Assembly (NCBI GenBank): GCA_947652115.1
Contig: OX393565.1
Location: 13,506,597-13,570,596, forward strand
Reading direction: 5' to 3'
Source: Blastomussa wellsi
Lineage: Eukaryota > Cnidaria > Anthozoa > Scleractinia > Plerogyridae
Length of the DNA stretch: 64,000 bases
Shown: one piece after another, positions 38,050-49,349 of the stretch
Layout: each line of letters begins with the position of its first letter
Numbering within the stretch: the stretch's first letter is position 1
The notes under the pieces: model-generated
What the model saw: the letters and a program-made list of their open reading frames with translations, nothing else
What the model was told of the DNA's origin: nothing
Databases searched by the model: none
Made by a program: the position numbers and the translations under genes

Positions 38050-39778
38050 TATTTTAGGTCATTGCATAGAATGTTTATCAACCTTCTGCCTGAGGCCCAG
38101 AAAGCTGGAACAGTTAAAAGCATGGAAAAATAGAAATGTTACCATTTGCTTTTCCATGCAAGTGCGTGAACATTCAAAACTGCATGGGGTTGAGAAAAAA
38201 AATTCCAAGGGCTTGATCTTATCATTTCTGTAAGAAATTCTAGGCAGAAGTGTTTGTTTTGCATTAAAACAATGGAGGAAAATAGATTGCAGCACTGTGC
38301 TTTTTCTCGGAAACATTAGAGAACGAATATTGCAGAAAAACAACATACTAGCTCCATAACAATACAAGGATTTCATGCCAATCTTACTTCACAAGCAAAC
38401 AGTCTGAACACGTCTTTCATTAACTCAGTTGTTTAATTACAGGGCAAACATTACAAAAGAACTCTTCTGCTTCCAACTCAAATGCAAAGTTTGGCCAAAA
38501 AGCCAAACAAGGGCCCAAATAGCTCCTTTTTGTCAGCAACCTCGACCAAGCAGCCATCTAGCAGAAATCTGACTGCATTGCATCCTGGGAAATATGACTT
38601 TTCTTTGAGCGGGAAAGACGTACCTTAAAACAATTTGATGGTTTGTTTTATAAGGCTCTGACCAGGCTTCAATAATACACTAAAAGTTTTCCAGTCATTT
38701 CCATCATTGACGGAAACTTTCATATTTACCAGTTGAAGTCAGGTGAGACAAGGTTCATTTGCTTTATGGCCCCTTGTCCATGAGCTACAAACTGCCAGTA
38801 GCTAGAATTGAGCATCTGGTCGAAGTTTGTCACAATCATAGTGCCGATAAACACTTATTTGAAATTGGCAAGGTTTAAGCCTTCTTAGCCCTTCATGATG
38901 AGCTCAGGCACTAGCAAATAAACCAAACACGGCAATTTAGGTCGATTTTTGCCCACCTTAAAGCTAATTTCACAAACAATTCTTCTGTTCACAAAATGAA
39001 TTCAAGTAAACTGACTGTAGTCACGTGAGCTGCTGCCATGTGACAAAATATGTACATGCTATAACCAGTCCCTGCATTATGACTTTTGCTTAGAAAGGAA
39101 GGTTTAAAATCCCCCCCCCTCAATTTTTATGCAAAATCTTCAGATACCTATATATTCACTTGACTGTCGAGCCACCTTAAGGTGCTACCATCAATGGTGG
39201 TACCTCTGTTTGCCAGAGGTACCACCAATATTGCATGCGATTCGATAAATGTGATTGTAACCATAGTAGCGGCTTCCAACTATCCCACATCGTATATGTA
39301 AACAAGAAAGGAGAATGTCATGATAAAGTGTATCAAAGGCAGCAGAAAGGTCTGAGCAGCAGTAAAATTACGGTTCGGTGACAAAGGCTTGTCACTTGAA
39401 TTAAACCGTAAACAACTTTATGCAACTTTAAATATACCTTGCAAGCCATGTCCAAAGTTTTGCAGGGTGTTTTATCATTTTCTGGACTGTTACTTTCTAG
39501 TTACATTTTAGTCATTTCAATGCAATTATGGAAAAAGTCACACCCGAGTTTAATATAGAGTCGACCATGCATGTTAGTTTAAATGATTATTTATTTAGCA
39601 AGTTATGGAATTTAAAAACAATTCCCTATTAAAACGAAGTACACTTAATCAGTGGCAAACTTGCTGTTGCATGGCACCTTACATTTATTTTCGTTTTAAT
39701 AAACCGCCGCAGTCTCTTTTTCCATTGCAGATTCCGCCGGGAACTTTGTAACTTTGATCGAATTTGACTTGTTACTGT
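38050..39778. other. Noncoding stretch
   Basis: No gene, long repeat or RNA was seen. A small C-run lies near 39110, and a local inverted repeat GGTACCTCTG / CAGAGGTACC lies at about 39201-39223. Confidence 0.55.
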
Positions 39779-39780
39779 CT

Positions 39781-40559
39781 AGGCAATGTTTCCATGCATA
39801 CCATCTGTATTGCTGTTACTTAATTCTTCTTTGGTGAAGAAGTGGGGGAGGAGCCTCACTGCACAATGATTTCTAGACACCACCTTTTGGAGGGCTTCTT
39901 GAACGCCGTGGACTCTCCTCGGAGTTATGCAGGACCGAATGACTTCCTCCCCGACTGGTACTTCAACGCGAACAGTCTCCACGGCACTGTTGGGTGTAGC
40001 AGGCACTGCTGTGGGTGATTGTGGCGCGATTGCTTTGACTTGTGCCATGACTGTGTCGATTTGTGGCCTTGACTCCTTCGATCGTTGACTGAGAAAGCAT
40101 ATTGTGTGGAAGTCTCTTTGTGTTGCCGTGAGTTCTGAGAGAGACACTGTGATTTTAATAATGCTCTTTCAGCCTCTGAAATCGTGAATCGCTCAGTCCG
40201 TACAAGTATAGGAACATTTCTTTGCAAATGGGAACTGACTGATAGTAGAAGCTGCATCGAGGGTTCCTGCTTCGTTTGTTTCCTCTGGACTCATGGTTAG
40301 TTAAAGCTTAAATACTTGCTAGTATCACCAAGTCAAGTTTGTCACTTGACAGTTCCAAGCAATTATTTAAGTTGAATAAGACGTCTGCTTCCGAAAACTG
40401 TCCAGAACATGGACCACCCTTTGCTCCAAGAGCACAGCCACATCCATCGCGCATAATTTTTTTGACCTTTTCAACTGGTTGTTCATTCTCGATCTCTCCC
40501 TGATAGTTCTCAGCCATACCATCGTTTAAAACTTTGCTGATTGCGTCTATCTTAAGCAT
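39781..40559 (-). pseudogene. Broken gene with Cys motif and possible BEN domain
   Basis: Read leftward: an 83-residue start (KIDAISKVLNDG, then DGCGCALGAKGGPC and FSEADVLFNLNNCLELSS), a frameshifted middle, and an end at 40147-39781 with TPRRVHGVQEALQKVVSRNHCAVRLLPHFFTKEELSNSN. The last block has the length and pattern of a BEN-domain helix set. Cys-rich starts like this occur in multicopy transposon-like genes, so it may be mobile-element derived. Function and family are not certain. Confidence 0.4.
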
Positions 40560-41165
40560 AATTTATCAGTCGTCATGGTAATGCAAAAGTAAGTCATTGT
40601 TTCATTTATCGTGATCCGTGGAAAATTAGCATTTTGACGTCCAGTGCTGCGTGACTTGAAGACCATTTCTTGACACGTGACCAGTGCTTACTTCGTGGAA
40701 CGTCACCCGGCAATTTATTTTCCATCGATCTCACAAGTATGGTTAAAAAATACTACAAAGGACTTGGGTATGTTTAGGAAGAGGTGTTTGCAACGCTTTA
40801 GGGATATTTATTATGGCCATATTATTAATCAGTCAACAACACAAACCAATTGTCAAAACTGTTTCAAAACTGTTGCTACATGAGCAATAAAACATTTGTC
40901 TTTTTCTCTCTCGCTCATGATCAGTCTCTCTCGCAGCCATTATAATGATAATTTCACTTGCTCATCTGCTTCGTAAGCTAAAAAGCTTGTTTTGTTCGAC
41001 AAATCCTTCTTCATATATGGCGCAGTGAAACTTCTGGCCGGAACATGGCCATTCATCACGTCTCGAATGAATTTCTTTACTTTATGCCTGTGCCATGCCA
41101 TGCTAACGGATAGCAAACAATTAGAACAGCCATTTAACAGAACACCACTACGTCATTTACATTGT

Positions 41166-41290
41166 ATGCAGTGGTTGTTATCGCTGCGCATGCGCCCGCA
41201 CTTCGTGTCTGTTCCATGTGTTCACCTTTGATGGCTGCTGGATGTCTGTTAAACCTTGCGTGTAAATGCAGTGTTTCCTCTATATTGGCA
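41166..41290 (+). repeat. Partial 5' LTR
   Basis: 125 bp matching 49554-49670 with scattered substitutions. Upstream of 41166 the similarity to the 3' LTR is lost, so the U3 side was replaced or deleted. Confidence 0.75.
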
Positions 41291-41428
41291 TGGTGGCAGC
41301 GTTTAACTCGCGCCTCAAATTCCCTGAAACAAGTGTGGACTCCGAATCCTGTGACATCGACTCCTTAACAAGGTAATTTCAGCTATGAAGGCCATCATTT
41401 CAAGCGAGCGAACTGAGTACTTTCCAAC

Positions 41429-41770
41429 ATGGCCGCCTCGCCCCGAGCACCCAAACTATTGCAATTAACAAAGATTGAGACGATTACTTCCTACGAAAGT
41501 TGGCGGCAGTACTTGATCTATCTCCTTTCCCTCGACAAGAACTTTGTTCCCTTCCTTGATGCAACTTGGCAAAAACAAACAGCCGCTAATCCACGTAGGG
41601 GCCTTACCAACAGTGGTTCTGCAGTCCCTGAAGCCCAGCGACTCACTGCCGTCAAGAAGAACGCCCATTCAGACTTACTACTCGGCCAGATAGCCAACTT
41701 CTGTCTTGTAATCTCAAGGAATTCTATCGTCAAGCATTCAACCTCCCTGAATGACATATGGCAGAAAATC
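41429..41770 (+). pseudogene. Truncated gag of the LTR retrotransposon
   Basis: About 113 codons from MAASPRAPKLLQLTKIETITSYESWRQYL through QIANFCLVISRNSIV to a breakpoint near 41770. At that point sequence switches to RT thumb coding in another frame. The rest of gag, the protease and most of RT are missing, so one internal deletion produced this junction. Confidence 0.75.
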
Positions 41771-43985
41771 TCACCGGAGCACACTTTCTGACTTGAAAAC
41801 TGTCATCTGCCCCAAGAAGGCCACTGTCCTGGGCTGGGTGTGGTCTAGTGGCACCATACAAGCTAGCCCCCCGCAAATTGGCCGCTATATCCTTGGTGGA
41901 GCCTCCTTCAACCATGCTTGGCCTGCGCTCTTTTATCAGAGCAGGTTCTCAGCTGTTTTCTTCCAAAATTTGCGCAGTTGCTTGATCCCCTGGACCAAGA
42001 CACTGCAGGGAAAGAATCCAGAGAAAAAAATTGTCTGGACTGATGAATTACTACTGACCTTTAAAACTGCGCAACATGCACTGAAAGACCACCAGACCAT
42101 CCTAATTCCCCAGCCACAAGATGCCTTATGGATTGTGACTGATGGCTCCATCAAGAGTAGCATTGCAGCCACACTATATGTCCACCGACATGGGAAGCTA
42201 CTCTTAGCTGGCTTTTTCAGTGCCAAGCTTCGTTGGCATCAAGTAACTTGGTTGCCTTGCGAAATTGAAGCCTTGGGCATTGGCACAGCAATTAAACACT
42301 TTGCCCCCTATATCATCCAATCACCACACCCAACTGAGGTAGTCACCGACAGCAGACCTTGCGCCCAAGCTTACGAAAACCTCCAGAGAGGTGAATTCTC
42401 AGCCAGTTCCAGAATAACCACCTTCCTGTCTACCCTCACCTTGCGTCATATCGCCGGCGTTGAGAACCTACCCTCTGATTATGCAAGCCGAAACCCAAAC
42501 CAATGCCTGGATTCTAGTTGTCAAATCTGCAAATTCCTTGTTGAACTCGAAGAGTCTGTTATTCGCAGACTCTCTGTTAGCGATGTCCTTCAAGGCTTCG
42601 TCAAGATCCCCTTCACTAGCCGTGCTGCTTGGCAGGCTACCCAGCTGGAGTGTCCTCACCTCTGGAGGAAACACTCTCACCTTAGCCAAGGTACCCAACC
42701 CTCCAAGAAGGCCACCAACATTATTGATGTCAAACGATACCTTAAGGATGTTGTAATTGCTGCTGATGACCTTCTTGTTTTCCAAGACCATCGGCCATTT
42801 CAACCTCCTCGTGAGCGCCTAGTTGTTCCTCGCTCTGTCCTGGATGGTCTATTAACAGCTCTTCACATCCGCTTCAGTCATCCTTCGAAGTACCAGACCA
42901 AGCGTCTCTTCAGCAGATACTTCTTCACCCTAGATGTTGACAAAGCCATTGATTGTGTATCTTCCTGCTGTCACACCTGTCAGTCTGTGAAGTCAATCCC
43001 TAAACACTTCCAGCCCCAGTCATGTCAAGACTCTCCTCGGTCTATTGGGGTTTCATTCGCTGCTGATGTTACCTGACGTCACGGACAATTGATTTTCGTT
43101 CTCTGAGAAACTGTCTCCTCATACACTTTGAGCACCCTTATCACGAGCGAGGAAACATGAGGATCTCCGCAATGCCATCATAGTCCTATGTCCCCAGCTG
43201 CGTTCCTTACAAGACGGTGTTACGACTATCCGTGTTGATCCTGCTCCTGGTTTTTGTTCACTCTCCAACGACCCAATCCTCCTCTCCCACGGAATCACCT
43301 TGGAGATAGGCAGGGTCAGGAATCCAAATAAGAATCCTGTAGCTGAACGTGCCATCGAGGAACTCGGTCTGGAGCTCCTCAACTTGTCCCCTGAGGGGGG
43401 CCTGTGTCTGACATCACTCTCGCACTTGCAACTGCTAACTCGAACTCCCGCATCTGGCGTGATGGCCTTTCGGTGTGTGAGGTCTGGACTCAACGTGACC
43501 AGCTAACTGGCCAGCAGTTACCCATAGTTGACCGACAACTCATCCGTAGTCAGCATTTCTCCCCCCAGCTGAATTATGGACCTAAATCTAAGGTGCGTGG
43601 CCATACTAACGTACGCTCCGCTGCTGTCTCTTTTGGAGACTTAGTCTTCTTGAAGGGTGACAAAGACAAGTTGAAAGCTCGTGAGAAATACCTAGTGGTC
43701 AGCGTCAATGAGGACCTTTCATGTGAACTCCGGAAGTTTGCCGCCTCCCAGTTTCGCAGCGAAGTATACTCTGTGCCTATGTCTGAATGCTATCCTGTGA
43801 CCCCTACAGTTCTGGCTCAGTCACCACAGGGTCCCATCCGTGGCCTTTACAAGCCATCTCCTTTAGACTCTGATGATGACAACGATCCTGTCATTGTGCC
43901 AACCAAACACTCCACTGTTCCTGTTACCCGGCCTCCAGCCTACAACAACCCCACGGTTCCTCTACATGTGCATGATGTTATACCT
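41770..43985 (+). pseudogene. RT thumb, RNase H and integrase of the LTR retrotransposon
   Basis: The first long frame (to 43076) has an RT connection (PKKATVLGWVWSSGTIQ, IVWTDELLLTFKTAQ), RNase H (WIVTDGSIKSS, LPCEIEALG, VVTDSRPCAQ, LPSDYASRNP) and the integrase zinc part (HIRFSHPSKYQTKR, CCHTCQ). A stop and frame changes near 43074-43300 damage the integrase core; EIGRVRNPNKNPVAERAIEEL holds the catalytic Glu region. The C-terminal part is open from 43404 to the LINE insertion point at 43985. Confidence 0.82.
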
Positions 43986-44018
43986 CACACTGCGCAAGTC
44001 CTGGACTTGCGCAGTGTG
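43986..44018. repeat. 33-bp perfect palindrome at the LINE 5' end
   Basis: Arms of 16 bp (43986-44001 and 44003-44018) around a single T. The arm begins CACACTGCGCAAG. It begins exactly at the insertion junction. Confidence 0.92.
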
Positions 44019-44116
44019 ACTCGCTTAAGGCGGACGCGTTTTTAAAGCCTCCGTCTATTTGAGAAATGTTCATCTAAATTTCCAGCCGTTACACCGTTCA
44101 TGGGTATAAAAACTTA

Positions 44117-44980
44117 ATGGGGAAGGAAGACAAGTCATCCGCTTTAGACCGTAAAGAACGAAAAAGATTAAGAGAAAATAGTGCGCCAACGGATGATGAT
44201 GGCGATGAACACGCGGCTGCCATGACACAGGAAAGCCGTTCAACAGACGCTCGTCTCGACGCTTTAGACGAGAAGCTGGACAGAGTGCTATCAGGACTTA
44301 AAGAAATCGAGTCTTTGAAGAGCATAATTAACGATTTACGAGAAGAAGTCAAAGATTTGAAAACTTCGCTAAACTTTGCCCAAGAGGACATCGCCCAACT
44401 ACAGAAAGAGGTAGCGAAAACAACGACGACTGTCGATGAGCACAGCGACGATTTAGATTCTATGGACGCCGATATTGAGGCTCTTAAACGAAGGAATATA
44501 AAGCTGGAAGCATACACCAGGCGAGAAAACATGCGAATTTACAATATCATAGAAGAACCCGAAGAAAAAACCGAAGAAGTAGTAAGAAACCTTCTTACAA
44601 ATCAGATGCAAATCCCTTCACAAGTTGTCAAAGCCATTCGTTTTGAAAGAGTTCATAGAATCCCAAGTGTGAAACCAAAACAAGCAACGCAACGCAACCC
44701 CAGACCCATCATAGCCAGATTCAGTCACTATCAAGACAAAGAGCATGTGCGCTCTTTTTTAAAGAATTTGCAAGGAACGGGCATAGGAGTCTCCGATGAT
44801 TATCCAAAAGAAGTGGAAGACATACACAAGACACTGTATCCAGTCTTGAAAAAAGCGAAACAGGAAAAAAGAAAGGCTTTCTTTAACTTCGACAAGTTGA
44901 TCATAGACGGGCAGATCTACCGTGGAAAAGAAACCAAGAAGCTCCCGTATTACGGAAACATTATGAAATACTCTCTATAA
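44117..44980 (+). CDS. LINE ORF1 protein (RNA-binding chaperone type)
   Basis: 287 residues. A charged N terminus (MGKEDKSSALDRKERKR) is followed by a coiled coil from about residue 45 to 138, an RRM-like block starting YTRRENMRIYNI at about 135, and a C-terminal domain with RPIIARFSHYQDKEHVRSF (about 195-215) and FFNFDKLIIDGQIY. This is the architecture of L1 ORF1 proteins, which trimerise through the coiled coil and bind element RNA. The ATG is the first in frame after the 131-bp leader. Intact. Confidence 0.93.
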   Translation: MGKEDKSSALDRKERKRLRENSAPTDDDGDEHAAAMTQESRSTDARLDALDEKLDRVLSGLKEIESLKSIINDLREEVKDLKTSLNFAQEDIAQLQKEVAKTTTTVDEHSDDLDSMDADIEALKRRNIKLEAYTRRENMRIYNIIEEPEEKTEEVVRNLLTNQMQIPSQVVKAIRFERVHRIPSVKPKQATQRNPRPIIARFSHYQDKEHVRSFLKNLQGTGIGVSDDYPKEVEDIHKTLYPVLKKAKQEKRKAFFNFDKLIIDGQIYRGKETKKLPYYGNIMKYSL

Positions 44981-45217
44981 TCCCGAGAACGGTGTAAGAG
45001 ACACCTTGCTGGTAATGACAAATTATCTGTGTTTAGATTATGTTTGTGTGTTTGTGTTGTGTCTGCTTGTAATTTTTTGTGGGAAATTATTTTTATTTAT
45101 TACATGCAGCGTATATAGAAAGAAACGTCACCCTGGTTCTCGACTCTAAATAACAGAAGTGCACATTAAATTATTTCAAAGAGGAAAAATAACTATTATG
45201 AAAAAAATATTTGCTAG

Positions 45218-48200
45218 ATGGCTAAGGCATTTAAATTAGTTTCCCTTAACGTAAGGGGTGTGAGTAATTTTCAAAAGAGAAGAACCATTTTCACGTGGTG
45301 TCGCAAAAGAAAAGCGGACATCATATTTCTTCAGGAAACACATTCTCGAAAAGAGCAAGAGAATCAATGGATGAACGAGTGGGGTGGGAAAATTGTTTAT
45401 TCGCATGGAAGTCCAAATTCCTGTGGGGTTGCAGTGTTAATTAGAAACGGCTTTAATTGCACAATTCAAAATACAGTGTTAGATCCCTCAGGGCGTTTTA
45501 TAATTCTAAAAGTCACAATAGAAGATAAAATTTATGTTTTAATCAATATTTATGCCCCAAACAAGGACAAAATGACCTGCCAATTTTTCAAAAATCTACA
45601 TAAAACGCTACAAACAGAAAATCTAGATTGCGAGGAAAATATCATTTGTGGTGGAGATTTTAATTGTCCGCTTAATCCAAAGTTTGACAAAAGAGGTGGT
45701 GTAATGGTACCAAGGAAAAAAGTAATAGACAACATTCAATGTTTACAAAATGAGCTTGACTTAGTTGATATTTGGAGAATCAAAAATCCTCAGACTAAAA
45801 GTTATACCTGGAGCCAAAACTCGCCACAAGTATTTTGTCGGTTAGACTATTGGTTAATATCAAACAATTTGCATGATTTTGTGGAATCAACAGATATCAC
45901 TCCAGCGATAAAGACAGATCACGCGGCGATCGAACTTGCTTTAAAAGATTCGCATCAAAGTGTTAAAGGTCCTGGTTACTGGAAAATGAATGTATCTCTT
46001 CTCGAAGATGAACATTACCTGAATGAACTGAAAAATAATTTTCCAGAATGGAAAGCAACGGGCTTGAATAACCTCTCAGACAAGCGCTCCATTTGGGATT
46101 GGCTAAAATATAAAATCAGAAACAATGCCATTTCTTATTCTAAACAAAAGGCAAAAGAACGGAATGCTAGGGAAAAACTCTTGCAAACTACTTATGAAGA
46201 AGCAGCAAAGAAATACGCAGAAGATCCATCTATCGTTAATCAAAACTTTCTAAAAGAAGCAAAAGAAATCCTTGAACACTTTTATGAGGAAAAAACGAAA
46301 GGTATTATAATTCGCGCGAGAGCTCGTTGGCATGAACACGGAGAGAGAAGTTCAAAGTATTTTTTGAATTTAGAAAAACAAAACAACGTCAAAAAGCATA
46401 TCAGAAAATTGTGCGTAAGCGGAGTTATTACAACTGATCCTTACAAAATACTTGAAGAACAGAAACGCTTTTATAGCAGTTTGTATGAATCACAATTTAA
46501 TGACATTAACAGCAAAATCAGTGAACCGTTTTTAAGTAATTTAGATTTACCAACATTATCAGAGGAACAAAAACAGTCTTGCGAAGGTGAAATATCCTTT
46601 GAGGAATTAGAGTCTGTTTCAAACAGCTTCCAAAACAACAAATCGCCTGGCAATGACGGATTACCAGTAGAATTTTATAAAACCTGCTGGAACTTAATTA
46701 GCGCATCCTTTATGGATTGCGTACAAGAGTCCTTTAAATATGGAGAACTGTCCAGCTCGCAAAGAAAGGCAGTTATCACTTTAATTGAGAAACAAGGTAA
46801 AGATCGAACACTGATAGAAAATTGGAGACCTATATCCCTTATTAATGTTGATGCTAAAATCATTTCAAAAGTAATCGCAGTTAGGGTTAAGAATGTTTTG
46901 CCAAATATTATTCATCACAATCAAACAGGCTACGTTAAAGATCGCTACATTGGAGAAACGGTAAGATCGATTTTTGATATCATGGAATTCACAAAAAATG
47001 AAAACATTCCTGGTATTTTGATTTTTATTGATTTTAAGAAAGCGTTCGACACTGTAGAATGGCACTATCTTTTTGACTGTCTTAAAGCCTTTAACTTTGG
47101 GCCTGACTTAATTAATTGGGTTAAAACATTTTATCACAACATTGAGAGCTGCGTTATGAATAATGGCTTAGCATCAGATTCTTTCACCCTAGCACGAGGT
47201 GTGAGACAGGGTGACCCACTCTCTCCGTATCTCTTTCTCTTAGTCATCGAAACCTTGGCAATTTCTATCCGTAAAGATCCAAAAATCGAGGGAATTAAAA
47301 TAGGCAACAATGAAACAAAAGTTTTACAATATGCAGACGATACCACTGCGGTCCTGTCAAATTTAGACTCGGCAAACGCTTTATTTCAACAACTAGATCA
47401 TTTTAAAAATTTATGTGGACTTGAAATTAACAGTTCAAAAACAGAAGGTATGTGGATTGGGTCTCAAAAGGACAACGATAAAAAACCACTCGGTATAAAT
47501 TGGCCAAGTGAACCCATCAAAGCCTTAGGGGTATTCTTTACATATGACCAGTCATTACTCTATGAAAAAAACTTCCAAGATAAACTTGATAACATGAAGA
47601 AGCTTACAAATATTTGGTCTTCAAGAGGGTTATCTATTTATGGCAAAGTTACTATAATTAAATCTCTACTTATCCCCAAATTAGTCTACGTGTCCTCATT
47701 ACTACCAACTCCATCAAATATTATTAAACAAGCGAACCACATAATTTTCACCTTTGTATGGAAAGGAAAAGATAAAGTGACAAGACTTTCGGCGATAAAC
47801 ACTCTCGAAGAAGGTGGCATAAAAATGATGGACATTGAAAGTATGATTAAGGCGTTAAGACTGGCTTGGTTGAAAAGAATATTTAATAACAATGACAGTA
47901 CATGGAAGTTCTATTTAAAACACCTCCTAAAACAACTTGGAGATTTATTAATCTTTGACTGCAATTACGCGATAAAGGATCTTCCAATTATCTCAACTTT
48001 CTATAGAGAACTTTTGCTTTGGTGGTCAGAATTTCGAGATCTCTTCTTTGAAGAGAAACACTGGCTTTCTATAATTTGGAACAATAAAGACATCAGAATT
48101 AATGGAAAACCTGTCTTTTACAATACTTATTACAACTTTGGAATTTGCACTGTCAACGATTTGTTACTAAATCTTAACAATATTAATTCTTTTGAAATAA

Positions 48201-48943
48201 TAAGGAAAAAAAATCAAAAGGCCAATTTTCTTACATGGACTGGTCTTAGACACTCTATACCATCCTACTTAAAAACGGCTGAGCATGGGTCAGATAGGCG
48301 CCTTCCCTATTTTAAGTGTAATAATGTTATTTTTGATATTACAAAAAAGAAATCGAAAGATTTCTATTCATTAATAGTGAGCAGGAAAGCTCAGCTACCA
48401 AACAATGCTATGAAACTAAGACAAAATTTTAACTTAACTCAAGAAGAATTGAAACTTGCCTACGTCCTTCCTCACAAAGTTGCTTATGAACCTTATGTGA
48501 AAGCCTTTCAATACAAAATTTTAAATTCCATCCTTTATACAAACAAGAAATTATTTAAAATTGGCTATAGTGAGCACGACAAATGCACCTTTTGTGACAC
48601 TGAAACAGAAACATCAGAGCACCTCTTTTTTTATTGTTCTTTCTCGAATATATTCTGGAAACATTTTGAAAAATACTACTTTACCCTAACAAAAAATTTG
48701 AGAGTTCTCAGCATTCAAGATATTACAATAGGCATAATAAATTCACCTTGCCCTTTACTTAATTATTTAATATTAATCGGTAAGTTATATATCTGGGATT
48801 GTAGAAGAAAGAACACACACCCGTATATAGAAGGTTACAAACGAAAAATCAAAATTAACTATCAGACAGAAAAATACATTGCCTCAAAAAATAACGATCT
48901 GCCAAACTTTTATAATAAATGGCCAAAAGGTATTTTTCTGTAA
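45218..48943 (+). CDS. LINE ORF2 protein: APE endonuclease, reverse transcriptase, zinc knuckle
   Basis: 1241 residues, intact. Endonuclease at about 1-240: SLNVRGVS, FLQETHS (Glu), VLINIYAPN, CGGDFN, TDHAAIEL (His). RT at about 470-760: WRPISLINVDAK, FIDFKKAFDTVEW (Asp), ARGVRQGDPLSPYLF, QYADDTTAV with YADD at 705-708. C-terminal CTFCDTETETSEHLFFYC (CCHC) near 1120-1140. The enzyme nicks target DNA and primes reverse transcription there. The start ATG follows a 237-bp spacer; a TAA-rich leader suggests reinitiation or a separate start. It belongs to the L1/Tx1 group. Confidence 0.96.
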   Translation: MAKAFKLVSLNVRGVSNFQKRRTIFTWCRKRKADIIFLQETHSRKEQENQWMNEWGGKIVYSHGSPNSCGVAVLIRNGFNCTIQNTVLDPSGRFIILKVTIEDKIYVLINIYAPNKDKMTCQFFKNLHKTLQTENLDCEENIICGGDFNCPLNPKFDKRGGVMVPRKKVIDNIQCLQNELDLVDIWRIKNPQTKSYTWSQNSPQVFCRLDYWLISNNLHDFVESTDITPAIKTDHAAIELALKDSHQSVKGPGYWKMNVSLLEDEHYLNELKNNFPEWKATGLNNLSDKRSIWDWLKYKIRNNAISYSKQKAKERNAREKLLQTTYEEAAKKYAEDPSIVNQNFLKEAKEILEHFYEEKTKGIIIRARARWHEHGERSSKYFLNLEKQNNVKKHIRKLCVSGVITTDPYKILEEQKRFYSSLYESQFNDINSKISEPFLSNLDLPTLSEEQKQSCEGEISFEELESVSNSFQNNKSPGNDGLPVEFYKTCWNLISASFMDCVQESFKYGELSSSQRKAVITLIEKQGKDRTLIENWRPISLINVDAKIISKVIAVRVKNVLPNIIHHNQTGYVKDRYIGETVRSIFDIMEFTKNENIPGILIFIDFKKAFDTVEWHYLFDCLKAFNFGPDLINWVKTFYHNIESCVMNNGLASDSFTLARGVRQGDPLSPYLFLLVIETLAISIRKDPKIEGIKIGNNETKVLQYADDTTAVLSNLDSANALFQQLDHFKNLCGLEINSSKTEGMWIGSQKDNDKKPLGINWPSEPIKALGVFFTYDQSLLYEKNFQDKLDNMKKLTNIWSSRGLSIYGKVTIIKSLLIPKLVYVSSLLPTPSNIIKQANHIIFTFVWKGKDKVTRLSAINTLEEGGIKMMDIESMIKALRLAWLKRIFNNNDSTWKFYLKHLLKQLGDLLIFDCNYAIKDLPIISTFYRELLLWWSEFRDLFFEEKHWLSIIWNNKDIRINGKPVFYNTYYNFGICTVNDLLLNLNNINSFEIIRKKNQKANFLTWTGLRHSIPSYLKTAEHGSDRRLPYFKCNNVIFDITKKKSKDFYSLIVSRKAQLPNNAMKLRQNFNLTQEELKLAYVLPHKVAYEPYVKAFQYKILNSILYTNKKLFKIGYSEHDKCTFCDTETETSEHLFFYCSFSNIFWKHFEKYYFTLTKNLRVLSIQDITIGIINSPCPLLNYLILIGKLYIWDCRRKNTHPYIEGYKRKIKINYQTEKYIASKNNDLPNFYNKWPKGIFL

Positions 48944-49237
48944 TCTATCTTTCTCCTAATTTTTTTTTTTTTTTAGTTAGTGTTTTCCTGTATAAAATAA
49001 AACGCATGTAATACGGAATTTATATGTATAAATAAAAGTGACAGTTAATGCGCGACTGTCTCTTTTTTCTTGAGGCTATTCCCAAAGTTATACAAATGTA
49101 TATAGTTTTCATTGCTTTTTTTGTAAGTTGCTGTAACTGTAAGCAGGTATTTATGTAAGTAAGTATGTAAGTAGTGTCGTAAGTGTTGTAAATTGAAATA
49201 AATAATAATAAAAAAAAAAAAAAATGATGTTATACCT

Positions 49238-49348
49238 GTCCAGGAACTTCCTCCAGTACCTGTAGCCATTGTCCCAGCACCCTGCAATCCAGCCTCTTCT
49301 CCTGACAGTCCGGTTCCTTCTCCTAGTACCTCTTCCTGGTACCACTGA
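49238..49348 (+). pseudogene. 3' end of the LTR element pol gene
   Basis: Directly after the second copy of the 14-bp target duplication the interrupted pol frame resumes with Pro/Ser-rich codons (VQELPPVPVAIVPAPCNP) and reaches a TGA at 49346. This confirms that 43986-49223 was inserted into an open reading frame. Confidence 0.8.
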
Positions 49349-49349
49349 C

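Larger units (their letters stand above)
43986..49223 (+). mobile_element. Full-length, apparently intact L1/Tx1-like LINE
   Basis: 5238 bp, flanked by the perfect 14-bp target duplication ATGATGTTATACCT (43972-43985 and 49224-49237). Layout: 131-bp 5' UTR starting with a 33-bp palindrome, ORF1 (44117-44980), 237-bp spacer, ORF2 (45218-48943), and a 280-bp 3' UTR ending in AAT repeats and an A-run. Neither ORF has a stop or frameshift and the catalytic residues are present. This is a candidate active or recently active element. Confidence 0.92.
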
